From Bacteroidales bacterium (lineage in GTDB: Bacteria > Bacteroidota > Bacteroidia > Bacteroidales > F082), in contig JANJXG010000007.1 of the NCBI GenBank assembly GCA_024709145.1, positions 50,347 through 114,346 of the forward strand: DNA of 64,000 nt. Reading direction: 5' to 3'. The notes beneath the pieces were generated by a model. That model saw only the letters and a program-made list of their open reading frames with translations, was not told the DNA's origin and did no database searches. Shown in pieces: positions 55,652-64,000 of this stretch. Numbering within the stretch: the first letter of the stretch is position 1; each line of letters begins with the position of its first letter. A program made the translations under genes and the position numbers.

Positions 55652-57271
55652 ATGGAAATTATCATTATTGCATTGCTCCTTTTACTCATTGCCGCCGTTA
55701 TCTTTATCATAATCAAGGCGATAAATGTCTCCAATCTATTAGCCGTCAAAGATTCGCAGTCGCAGAAGCTGGAAGCGCTGGAATCCGGCCTGCAGCGTGT
55801 GGAACTGCTGACGCGGGAAGAATTCCGAACCAACCGGCAAGAGCTGGGTGCCCGTTTCGAAGGCTTTCAACAGGTTTTCCTGGATACTTTGCGGCTGATT
55901 TCCGACAATCAGCAGAAAGAGCTGAAAACCCTGCTCGACAAAAACAGTCAGGGACTCAACGAACTCACCCGTACGCTGGAAGAAAAACTCAACCGGCTGA
56001 CCGAAAAATATGAAGCAGGGAACAAAGACAACCGCGAAGAACTTGCACGAAATATGGTTTTGATAGGCGACCAGGTAAAAAACAAACTGGAAGAAGGCGC
56101 CAGCCTTCAGCGACAGCAACAGGAGCAAAATCTGTCTCAACTGCAGCTGATGCAAACCAAACTCGACACCCAACTCAGGCAATTGTCAGAGCAATTTGGG
56201 CGCAACAGCACCGAGATGCGCGAAAACATGCAGCAATCGCTGCGCGAGTTTCAGTTGAATTTCACCAGCAATGTAAAAGATTTCAACGACTTACAGAAGC
56301 AGAAGTTTGCCGATCTTGAAAAGAAACAGGAGGAAATGATCCGAAGCACCGAAACCAGGCTCGAGCAAATGCGGATGACAGTAGACGAGAAACTGCAAAA
56401 AACACTCGAAACCCGCCTTGGTCAGTCGTTTGAACTGGTGAGCAAACAACTTGAAAGTGTACAGAAAGGCCTCGGCGAAATGCAGACCCTTGCCAGCGAT
56501 GTGGGAGGGCTGAAACGTGTGTTGTCGAATGTGAAAACCCGCGGCGTGATGGGAGAAATACAACTGGGTAACATCCTGGAACAGATTCTGGCTCCGGGAC
56601 AGTACGATACCAACGTAAAAACCAAACGTGCCAGCGCCGACCTGGTGGAATTTGCCATCAAATTACCCGGGCGTGACGACAACAACCAACAGGTTTATTT
56701 GCCCATCGATGCCAAATTCCCGCAAGAGGCTTATCACATGCTTCAGACTGCTTACGACGAAGCCAACGCTTCCAAGGCCGAAGATGCCAACCGTGCCCTG
56801 GTGGTCAGCATCCGGAAATTTGCCAAAGACATCCGCGATAAATACCTCGATCCGCCTTATACCACCGACTTTGCCATGATGTTTCTGCCCATCGAAGGCT
56901 TGTATGCCGAGGTAGTGCGCAACACCGATCTCGTGGAACAGCTGCAACGTGAGTTTAAAGTGATCATCACCGGGCCCACCACCCTGGCAGCCATCCTCAA
57001 CAGCCTGCAGATGGGTTTCAGAACGCTGGCCATTCAGCAAAGGAGCAGCGAGGTGTGGCAGATTCTTGGTGCCGTCAAAACTGAATTCAATAAGTTTGGG
57101 GGCATCCTCGAAAAGGCCAGAAAAAAAATTGACGAAGCCGGTAATGACATCGATAACCTGGTGGGAACACGAACCCGCGCCATCGAACGCAAACTCCGGC
57201 AGGTTCAGGAACTTCCGGCTTCCGAATCAGGTCTTTTGCTGGATAGTGAAAGCCTGGATGAAGACGAATAA
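55652..57271 (+). CDS. rmuC: DNA recombination protein RmuC
   Basis: A 539-residue protein with an N-terminal transmembrane helix (MEIIIIALLLLLIAAVIFII), a long coiled coil (about 40-265), and the RmuC domain (about 280-480), a PDDEXK-like nuclease fold: RGVMGEIQLGNILEQIL and the acidic/Lys residues in VYLPIDAKFPQEAY (D-x-K). RmuC limits inversions at short inverted repeats in E. coli. Start set at ATG 55652; the longer frame adds 14 residues before the membrane helix. Stand-alone. Confidence 0.94.
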   Translation: MEIIIIALLLLLIAAVIFIIIKAINVSNLLAVKDSQSQKLEALESGLQRVELLTREEFRTNRQELGARFEGFQQVFLDTLRLISDNQQKELKTLLDKNSQGLNELTRTLEEKLNRLTEKYEAGNKDNREELARNMVLIGDQVKNKLEEGASLQRQQQEQNLSQLQLMQTKLDTQLRQLSEQFGRNSTEMRENMQQSLREFQLNFTSNVKDFNDLQKQKFADLEKKQEEMIRSTETRLEQMRMTVDEKLQKTLETRLGQSFELVSKQLESVQKGLGEMQTLASDVGGLKRVLSNVKTRGVMGEIQLGNILEQILAPGQYDTNVKTKRASADLVEFAIKLPGRDDNNQQVYLPIDAKFPQEAYHMLQTAYDEANASKAEDANRALVVSIRKFAKDIRDKYLDPPYTTDFAMMFLPIEGLYAEVVRNTDLVEQLQREFKVIITGPTTLAAILNSLQMGFRTLAIQQRSSEVWQILGAVKTEFNKFGGILEKARKKIDEAGNDIDNLVGTRTRAIERKLRQVQELPASESGLLLDSESLDEDE

Positions 57272-57413
57272 CCGTTTTCCGACAATGATGTTGTTCGGGC
57301 TTAAAGGGATTATGAAACCTCCGAACAAGGAATGTGCAAAAGACTAAGCTGATAATTCAGGGCTCATCAACCCGGAAGTCAGAAAACTGAGGGTATTTTT
57401 CGATGTCAGCAAT

Positions 57414-59780
57414 TTATTCTTCGGGCACTTCGTAGAGCAGCGCTTCATTCCGGTAGCCTTGCAAATCCTTGTACCAATCAGCATATTCCGCGCCACTGCT
57501 TTGCGCCCAGGCGGCAAATTTGAGGTAAGCCTGTGTGATGTCAACTTTTTCTTTCGGCCAGACAAAAGTTTCAGGAATATCGATGGCCCAGGGCAAATTC
57601 TGAACAGTTTTGTAACTGCGTCCTGTAGCAAGCTGGCTGTCGTCTTCCCATTTTCCGAAATTATCCGGATCGGCAAAATCTGTCGGCAGAAAGTCAGGAA
57701 GGTGCACCTCATGACCGCGGACTTTGTTCACGATGATAAAGGGATTCCAGCTGTTGAGTGCAAAGTCGGCAAGACTAAAGTCGGGCTGCGTTGGTGTTAG
57801 TACGATTGTTGTCGTGTCAAAAGCTACAAAAACCTGATCCTGAACGGTATTCACTCCAAGACCGGTTCCCTGATTTGGCATAATCCGGAAGAAATTGTCA
57901 TAAACGATGATCGTGGGTTTGTGTTGGCCGTATTCATCGCCGGGAGCATTCAGGTGGATGAAATCTTCAAAAAGCCTGCTTCCTGCTGTAGTAAACTTAA
58001 AGTTTGTCGGACCTGAATTTAAATCACCGCTGGCATTAGGCAGCTGGAAACCGAAACCATTTTCGAGTGAGGCACCCGAGGCCTTGGAAACAAATTTCGC
58101 TGTGATGTCAACCACCTTGTTCTGGGCATTGGTAACGGTATGGAAACGGTAATCGACCACGATGTCGTTGAAATCGTAGTCGCCCTTGCCAGGCCACAGA
58201 TCTTCGTAAGCCAGGCTGCCAAAACCGGCTGCAGGGAAGTAGTTGTCAAAAGCCCTCAGCGGGTCGTCGGGATAGTTGTCGTCGGTATCAGGAACTCCGT
58301 CGTGGTCGGCATCAACAATGGCAGGCGTGTAGGTTCCAAGCACTGCCACGCCCCAGCGGCTGGTGAATGATTCGTTAAATACGCAAACGACCTTGTTCGT
58401 GCCAGCCATAAAATTGGAATAGGGGCTGTATTCGGTATAATAATAATTCCTGTATCGGCTGCTGGTCGGAGCAGGACTGTTCACCGTCAGCTGATCGCCG
58501 TTCAGACTAAGGGTATTAAAGGTGAGGTAATTGGTTGTTGGATCGGTGTAGGCAAGATGGACGAGACCGGCTTCTACCAGACAGGAACTGAGGTGGTAAA
58601 GCGGAAGATTGCTGTTTGCCAGTTGTGTTTCACCCGACAAATTGAATGAGGTTCCGTTGTAGTCGGCCAGCCGAACCACGGTGCGGTTTGATTGGTTATG
58701 AAACACCAGCATGCGTGTTTCACTCAATTTTAAAAGGTCGGAAACCTCCTGATAACCAATGGGATTGTTGGTGATAGGCTGTGAGGTTCTGATCAACAGT
58801 TGATTGATGTTGCCAGGGTTTTCGACGATGGTCAGATAGGTTCGTCCGTCGTTGTAGCTCACCATCGGGCCAATTACATACCTGCTCTGGTTCATAGCCA
58901 GCAGGTTAAACCTTGTGGTATTGTAGGATTGAATTCTGGCAACCGTTATTTTGTTGCCAAAAACAATCCCGCTTCCCGAAAGGTCGAGAATCCTGGTGTA
59001 CAGCATATTATCCGGTTCACGCCAGGCGAAAGCTATCCTGGTCTCTGACAGCATATCCATCTCAAAACTATAGCAAACATCGTTTGATGCATAGGTTGAT
59101 ATGCCAGTGATGGCGTTGCCCGAAACGGTAAAACGGGTAAATGAACACTTGAAGGAGTTTGGGTTCAACACATAGGCAGCCAGGAATTTATTGTCGGCAT
59201 GTTGAATGAGGCGGTTAAAAACAGCTCCCGCCTGACCAATCTGATAGGGTGTGCCATAAGTGATGGTGTTGTTTGCAATGGTACCAACCACCACATAAGG
59301 TGTGTTGTAGCCCGAGCCACTGGCATCAGAATAAAAAATCAGGAACTTGTCATCCTTGAGTGCGATTGCTTCCTGCACCATCATCCAGCGTTGGGCAAAA
59401 TAGGCTGCCGGGTTGTAGCTGAATGTTCCTGAATTCTTGAGTGGAATCACCTTGCTCATCACCATATTGCCGTAAGATTGCCCGTTGATCATCACATCGG
59501 TGCAGGTGACCGGAACACTCAGTGTTACCGCCCTGCCATCGGCACTGCCGGTGTAATACACCACCTTGCCATCGGAGGATGTAATGCGGATGATCCCGCT
59601 GCCTTTGAGGTATTCCCCGCCGATTGTCAGCTCTTTGCTAAGCTTCCAGTTGAACGATGACGCCACTTTCAGGTCGTTCATCGTCTCCACATTTACTGCT
59701 GACTCCACAAGGCTTTCCCATTTTTTCTGGCAAGACAGCATCAATGTGCTGATCATGACAACAAAGATTACTTTTTTCAT
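57414..59780 (-). CDS. LruC domain lipoprotein with a predicted seven-bladed propeller
   Basis: A 788-residue lipoprotein; lipobox LMLSC with Cys17. Residues about 45-125 form a small beta domain. From 144 to 475 a motif of the form [NDE]-[KT]-[KRF]-hydrophobic strand-[YF] recurs seven times, near 144, 197, 247, 299, 355, 404 and 462, about 53 residues apart, suggesting a seven-bladed beta-propeller. DADHDGVPDTDDNYPDD (490-506) is a thrombospondin type 3-like calcium repeat. The LruC domain follows (YEDLWPGKGDYDFNDIVVDY to the C-terminus). A surface adhesin or ligand-binding role is plausible. No T9SS tail is seen. The 291 bp upstream, before the polymerase stop, is AT-rich with no gene. Confidence 0.85.
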   Translation of the reverse strand: MKKVIFVVMISTLMLSCQKKWESLVESAVNVETMNDLKVASSFNWKLSKELTIGGEYLKGSGIIRITSSDGKVVYYTGSADGRAVTLSVPVTCTDVMINGQSYGNMVMSKVIPLKNSGTFSYNPAAYFAQRWMMVQEAIALKDDKFLIFYSDASGSGYNTPYVVVGTIANNTITYGTPYQIGQAGAVFNRLIQHADNKFLAAYVLNPNSFKCSFTRFTVSGNAITGISTYASNDVCYSFEMDMLSETRIAFAWREPDNMLYTRILDLSGSGIVFGNKITVARIQSYNTTRFNLLAMNQSRYVIGPMVSYNDGRTYLTIVENPGNINQLLIRTSQPITNNPIGYQEVSDLLKLSETRMLVFHNQSNRTVVRLADYNGTSFNLSGETQLANSNLPLYHLSSCLVEAGLVHLAYTDPTTNYLTFNTLSLNGDQLTVNSPAPTSSRYRNYYYTEYSPYSNFMAGTNKVVCVFNESFTSRWGVAVLGTYTPAIVDADHDGVPDTDDNYPDDPLRAFDNYFPAAGFGSLAYEDLWPGKGDYDFNDIVVDYRFHTVTNAQNKVVDITAKFVSKASGASLENGFGFQLPNASGDLNSGPTNFKFTTAGSRLFEDFIHLNAPGDEYGQHKPTIIVYDNFFRIMPNQGTGLGVNTVQDQVFVAFDTTTIVLTPTQPDFSLADFALNSWNPFIIVNKVRGHEVHLPDFLPTDFADPDNFGKWEDDSQLATGRSYKTVQNLPWAIDIPETFVWPKEKVDITQAYLKFAAWAQSSGAEYADWYKDLQGYRNEALLYEVPEE

Positions 59781-60071
59781 GGCGCTGTATATTTTTTAGT
59801 ACAAAACAACAAACCAGCTTTAAACAATCAAAAATTAAACCAAATAGCGTATATTCTTCATTTACTTCACTTTAGACTTTATAATCAAGTATTTCAAGTA
59901 CTGAATATTCCTGATTTGGTAAAACCCTTGCCATTTCTAAACAAAGCAGGGAGGCTATTAGGGCTAACAAACTGATGTGGAATGAATTAAAACACTAACA
60001 CCAAACACTTCCCCATGCTGTGAGAAAGCACTGTTCAGGCCCGGGCTGCCCTTTCGCCCCCCTGCCGGAGG

Positions 60072-63014
60072 CTAAGCCTGCCGCGGATCGGGCTTCAGCG
60101 GCATGCGTGCCATCTTTTCCACCTCCATCATGGGATAGCCAAACTCTTCGACCATTCTGCCATAGAGCAGGTAGATACCCGGCCCCTGAAAGGGATAGGT
60201 TTTGAGTGTGGGCGGAAAATGGACGGTATCGAAAAGCTCGCCGGTGTGGTCGACAAAGGTGCCGAAATGCATCAGTTCACCTTTGACGGTTTTCACATAT
60301 TTGACGGTCACGAGTTTCCCCATCATCCTGTGTCTTTGACCCACGGCAGCAATCATCTGAGCGGCGTTGATCTCGCCCCTGAAAGACGTTTTGAGCATTT
60401 CAAAATCGGGCATCGAAACCGGGAAACCCAGCAATTCAATCTCGTCGTAGGCATCTTCGATGTTGTTCGACTCGAGTCGGGGGAGCTGATAGCGGCGGGC
60501 TTCTTCCCTGAACAGAAGCGACTGTTTGTCGGTCAGATGACTTTTCTTTTTATACAGGTGTGCCTCCCAAAGCAAACCCGCTTTGGGTTGCTTTGTAAAG
60601 GACAGGGCTCCCACCCTGATCAGCAGCACCAGTTGTTCCATGCCGGGCTGCAGGCGGTCGATAAAATCGTGCAGGTCTTTGTAAGGGCCTGCATTTTCGC
60701 GTTCGCTGATGATGCGTCTGGCCAGGTTTTCTTCGAGGCCGCTCAGGTGCACAAACCCGATCCAAAGCTCTTTCTCTTTCAGCGAGGTGAGATACTGTCC
60801 GCGGTTGACGCAGGGCAGCCGGATGATTCCGCCCTGCCGCCGGGCTTCGTTGAAATAGACCCAGGTGTTGTAAAAGCCCCCGAAGTTGTTGATCACCGCC
60901 ACCTGAAACTCGAGCGGATAATGGGCTTTGAGATAGAGACTCTGATAGCTCTCAACGGCATAGGAGGCCGAATGAGCCTTTGAGAATGAATAGCCTGCAA
61001 ACGACTCAATCTGCCGCCACACCTCTTTCACGATTCCGTCATCGTAGCCACGTTGGCTGCAGTTGTCGAAGAACCGTTTGACAATGGTCTCAAACTCACC
61101 TTTTTTGCGTTTCTTTCCACTCATGATTCGCCTCAAAACATCGGCATCAGCCAGGTCGAGCCCGGCAAAGTGGTGACACACCTTGAGCACGTCTTCCTGA
61201 TACACCATCACGCCGTAGGTTTCTTTCAGCTGCTTCTCCATCACAGGATGGATGTAGCTGAACTTGCCGGGGTTGTGAAAACGGTAGATGTATTCGCGCA
61301 TCATGCCCGACTTGGCCACACCGGGCCGGATGATGGAGCTGGCAGCCACAAGGCTCAGGTAGTTGTCGCAACGCAGCTTGCGCAGCAGCCCCCGCATGGC
61401 CGGACTCTCGATGTAGAAGCACCCGTTGGTTTCGGCGCGGCGCAGCTGGTCCTTCACCTTCTCATCCTGTTTGAACTGCTGCACCTGGTGTATGTCGATG
61501 CTCACCCCCCTGTTTTCCCTGATGATATCAGCGGCTTCGCGGATATGGCCGATGCCGCGCTGACTGAGGATGTCGAGTTTTTCAAAACCCAGCTCCTCCG
61601 ACACATACATATCCCATTGGGTGGTGAGAAAGCCTTTGGGAGGCATGTCGAGTGCCACATAATCGGTGATGGGATCTTCCGAGATGAGGATTCCCCCGGC
61701 ATGGATGCTGCGCTGATTGGGAAAATCGAGGATATGTGAAGCCAGCTCATGGATATGGCGCGTGTGCTGGTTGAGGTTGTAGTAACGGTTGGGGTCGCCG
61801 GCGAGTTCGTCGATCTCAGCTTTGGGCAAGCCATGCACCTTGCCGAGCTCCCGGTAGATCGACTTTCCCCTGAACGTTGAAATGGTACCCAGCAAAGCCG
61901 TGTGCTGATGGCCGTAGCGTTTGAAGATGTAGTCGATCACCTCGTCGCGTTCCTTCCAGGAGTAGTCGATGTCGAAATCGGGCGGGCTCGTGCGTTTGGG
62001 GTTGAGGAAGCGTTCGAAATACAGATCCAGTTCGATGGGATCAACATCGGTGATGCGCAGGCAATAGGCCACGATGCTGTTGGCGCCGCTGCCCCTGCCA
62101 ACATGATAAAACCCGCGTGACATCGAATAGCGTATCACGTCCCAGGTGATGAGAAAATAAGCCGAGAAACCCAGCTTATCAATGATGGCAAGCTCACCTT
62201 CAACCCTTTTCCTTGCTTCAGGGTGGTCGGCACCATAGCGGTAAACCAGCCCGTCGAAGGCCAGTTTTTGCAGCAGCTCACGGTCGTCTTTGGCATTGCC
62301 TGTGAAGGTCTTTCGGTTTTTGATGGTAGAGAAATCAAAGTCGATCTCGCATTCTTCCATCAGCCGGGCGGTGGTTTCGAGCAGCTGCGGATACAACACA
62401 AAGGCAGCACGGAGTGAAGCCGGTGGCAGCAGCATCTCGTCGGCAGCAGCATGTTGCGAAGGTAAAAGCTTGCTAAGCAAGGTGTTGTGATCGATGGCCC
62501 GGAGGTTTTTATGGATGTACCAACTGTGTTCGTCGCTAAAGGTCACGGGCTGAAGCATCACCAGCTTATCCTGCCGGTGACGCAGCTCTGAGCTGAGCAA
62601 GCGGGGCACCTGCGACAGCCTGATGCCAAGGTATTCGTTTTCGAGCAGCTGACCCGGCTTCAGGGCACCGGCCGGATATATCACTGCCACATCGGGCATC
62701 GCCGGCATCCGCTCAGGAAAGGGCGTGCCATCGAGGTTGTGCCGCGTGAGCAGCTGATTGAGCCTGCCAAAACCTTTGTTGTTGCGTGCCAGACACACAT
62801 ACATCAGCTTGTCGTGGTTGCGAAACTCAACACCGGCAACAGGCCGGAGTCCGTGCCGGCGACATTCCTTCACAAAATCAACCACACCCATCGTATTGTT
62901 GATGTCGGTAAGGGCCAGACTGCCAATACCCAGGCTGACTGCCCCCGACACCAGCTTCCCGATGGAAAGCATGCCGTAGCGAAGGCTGTAATAACTGTGG
63001 CAATTCAGATACAT
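60072..63014 (-). CDS. DnaE2/ImuC-type DNA polymerase III alpha subunit
   Basis: A 980-residue C-family polymerase, shorter than replicative DnaE (about 1150-1280), matching error-prone or second alpha subunits. The PHP domain is N-terminal, but its metal ligands are degenerate: LHLHSEYS reads YLNCHSYYS and LTDHGN reads LTDINN. The polymerase core is intact, with GRGSGANS near 306 and catalytic aspartates in PDFDIDYS near 345. Helix-hairpin-helix and OB parts follow. ATG at 63014 was preferred over TTG at 63026. Such genes usually follow imuA/imuB-type genes; none is seen upstream here, where a recombinase gene lies instead. Base composition is visibly more GC-rich than its neighbours. Confidence 0.92.
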   Translation of the reverse strand: MYLNCHSYYSLRYGMLSIGKLVSGAVSLGIGSLALTDINNTMGVVDFVKECRRHGLRPVAGVEFRNHDKLMYVCLARNNKGFGRLNQLLTRHNLDGTPFPERMPAMPDVAVIYPAGALKPGQLLENEYLGIRLSQVPRLLSSELRHRQDKLVMLQPVTFSDEHSWYIHKNLRAIDHNTLLSKLLPSQHAAADEMLLPPASLRAAFVLYPQLLETTARLMEECEIDFDFSTIKNRKTFTGNAKDDRELLQKLAFDGLVYRYGADHPEARKRVEGELAIIDKLGFSAYFLITWDVIRYSMSRGFYHVGRGSGANSIVAYCLRITDVDPIELDLYFERFLNPKRTSPPDFDIDYSWKERDEVIDYIFKRYGHQHTALLGTISTFRGKSIYRELGKVHGLPKAEIDELAGDPNRYYNLNQHTRHIHELASHILDFPNQRSIHAGGILISEDPITDYVALDMPPKGFLTTQWDMYVSEELGFEKLDILSQRGIGHIREAADIIRENRGVSIDIHQVQQFKQDEKVKDQLRRAETNGCFYIESPAMRGLLRKLRCDNYLSLVAASSIIRPGVAKSGMMREYIYRFHNPGKFSYIHPVMEKQLKETYGVMVYQEDVLKVCHHFAGLDLADADVLRRIMSGKKRKKGEFETIVKRFFDNCSQRGYDDGIVKEVWRQIESFAGYSFSKAHSASYAVESYQSLYLKAHYPLEFQVAVINNFGGFYNTWVYFNEARRQGGIIRLPCVNRGQYLTSLKEKELWIGFVHLSGLEENLARRIISERENAGPYKDLHDFIDRLQPGMEQLVLLIRVGALSFTKQPKAGLLWEAHLYKKKSHLTDKQSLLFREEARRYQLPRLESNNIEDAYDEIELLGFPVSMPDFEMLKTSFRGEINAAQMIAAVGQRHRMMGKLVTVKYVKTVKGELMHFGTFVDHTGELFDTVHFPPTLKTYPFQGPGIYLLYGRMVEEFGYPMMEVEKMARMPLKPDPRQA

Positions 63015-63150
63015 CGGCTTAAACAAGGGGGGTTTATTGTCCGTAAACAGGTTTTTATCTTCATTATTTTTGATTAATTTCTAATCATTTTTTTCGATGT
63101 TAAAGTAATCAGAATGTTTGAAGCTGTCAAGAGGTTTTTTTGAAAGCTTT

Positions 63151-63187
63151 GTTGATTTGTTGATGCGTTGATTTGTTGATTTGTTGA
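63151..63187. repeat. Short tandem repeat, 8-bp unit
   Basis: About 4.6 copies of GTTGATTT (one unit is GTTGATGC) in the roughly 470 bp gap upstream of the dnaE2-type gene. A plus-strand -7-like box TATTTTTG lies at 63065-63072. No other feature is seen between the polymerase and recombinase genes. Confidence 0.8.
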
Positions 63188-63482
63188 GAGGCGGTATAGG
63201 GGTTTAGGAGTTTAGAAGGGTTTGGGGGTTAACTGAACACCTAATATTCTATCTTTCAAAGGTTTAGTATCCATGGGTTATTATCAGATGAAACTTCAGC
63301 TTTTACTTATGTTTTCGGAAAATAAAATGTAGTGAATGCTTACCTTTGGCTTTTTGAGATGCAAGCCACTCATTTAAAACATTTAAGAAAGTAAGATTTT
63401 GATTTTCATGCGTGACTTTGTTCATAAAAAAATTGACACTTTTGGCATCTATCCATCCAATACAAACTATATACGCAATAAA

Positions 63483-64000
63483 ATGATTAAAACAGAGATA
63501 ATCGTACATCGTGAACAAGAACGGATAAAGCTTGATTTTCCTTTTGATGCTGCAATAGCTGATAAAATAAAAAAAATAGAAGGTGCTGCCTGGAGCAAAA
63601 CGTTGAAGGCCTGGCATATTCCACACGACGAATCGGCCGTCAATCATTTGGAGGAGTTATTTCCCGGTATTTCATTGCCTTCAAGGCATTTAAACATAAC
63701 AAATTCCGGACAAGACAATGACGTGCAGCCCGTTAATAAACAAGGTGGTGTAACCATTTCGCAAAATCATAGCGATCGTAACAAAACAAAAGTTGAGGTT
63801 GTCGGGAGGCACATTATTTTGAAAATGCCCAAAAATGAGGCTGATATAAAATTTATTCACACATTGAAATACAGCAAGTGGGACGGACGAATGTTTTGTT
63901 GGCAGATTCCAAATTACCCGGGCAATCTCGATCTGATAAAAGACCATTTCAACAAACGCATTGATGAACTAATCCTGCACGAAACACATGCGACAGCGCT
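63483..64000 (+). CDS. Probable tyrosine recombinase/integrase, N-terminal part only
   Basis: An open frame of about 172 residues running off the right edge, starting MIKTEIIVHREQERIKLDFP. It has two related modules: IKLDFPFDAAIADKIKKIEG, then AAWSKTLKAWHIPHDE (about 15-50), and the similar IILKMPKNEADIKFIHTLKY, then SKWDGRMFCWQIPNY (about 112-146). Modules of this W-[ST]-x-W-x-IP type precede the SAM-like and catalytic domains in many Bacteroidota tyrosine recombinases; a HARP-like helicase-associated domain is the alternative. The catalytic domain would lie beyond the window. AT-rich compared with the polymerase gene next to it. Confidence 0.62.
   Translation, partial: MIKTEIIVHREQERIKLDFPFDAAIADKIKKIEGAAWSKTLKAWHIPHDESAVNHLEELFPGISLPSRHLNITNSGQDNDVQPVNKQGGVTISQNHSDRNKTKVEVVGRHIILKMPKNEADIKFIHTLKYSKWDGRMFCWQIPNYPGNLDLIKDHFNKRIDELILHETHATA

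Noticed and set aside
63303..63647. A 114-codon minus-strand frame near the right edge
   Set aside because: Its first half is antisense to the probable recombinase gene and the rest is AT-rich with no motif; no promoter box precedes it.

Overview
The window is chromosomal DNA of a member of the Bacteroidota, probably class Bacteroidia. Several independent signs agree. At least a dozen genes have the phylum-specific -7 promoter box TAnnTTTG a short way upstream and no clear Shine-Dalgarno sequence. One secreted esterase ends in a type IX secretion (T9SS) sorting domain. Families typical of the phylum are present: DUF3078, LruC, paired parvulin isomerases, a helix-hairpin-helix outer-membrane protein and a TPR-HTH regulator. 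There are LPS genes (lpxK, lpxH, a PagL-like deacylase), so it is Gram-negative. I see no rRNA, tRNA, CRISPR array or complete mobile element.

Layout. 0-4.3 kb (minus strand) is a nucleotide-sugar block: a phospho-sugar mutase cut by the window edge, a small GxxExxY-type protein, rmlD, a UDP-glucuronate decarboxylase and UDP-glucose dehydrogenase. The last two give UDP-glucose -> UDP-glucuronate -> UDP-xylose. 4.5-17.4 kb holds a DUF3078 barrel, a membrane metallophosphoesterase, guaB, three periplasmic PpiC/SurA-type proteins, MoxR, a MacA/MacB-like pair without an ATPase, and a peroxiredoxin. 17.5-29.3 kb mixes PAP2 phosphatase, MazG, lipid A deacylase, a DUF2807 lipoprotein, ProS, a low-complexity Gly/Tyr-rich lipoprotein, a FadL-type barrel, a TPR protein, a zinc-ribbon coiled-coil protein and a Nif3-type protein.

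29.4-37.4 kb contains lpxK-punA-lpxH, convergent with an FAD oxidoreductase-gap-ABC-F block, then mnmE. 37.4-45.6 kb contains a T9SS esterase, an SRPBCC protein, a sugar-type MFS transporter, a thioredoxin-fold protein without CxxC, aroK and a split transketolase. A roughly 0.84 kb gene-free gap follows. It holds the most interesting object in the window: three paralogous units of about 105 nt on the minus strand. Each has a -7 box, a conserved leader containing the palindrome AAGTTCGAACTT, and a long hairpin with compensatory base changes followed by a T-run. They look like a tandem family of small RNAs.

45.6-54.4 kb carries an outer-membrane pair (PorV/FadL-like plus HHH barrel), a lipoprotein esterase, a tungstate/molybdate-type permease and ATPase without a binding protein, two small membrane proteins and a TPR-HTH regulator. 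54.7-64 kb carries a YebC-family regulator, RmuC, an LruC lipoprotein with an apparent seven-bladed propeller, a 980-residue DnaE2/ImuC-type polymerase with a degenerate PHP domain and no ImuB partner in view, and at the right edge the start of a probable tyrosine recombinase.

Most of the window is ordinary housekeeping and envelope biology. Start sites were often moved inward from the longest open frame, where signal peptides, family alignments or the -7 box position supported it.
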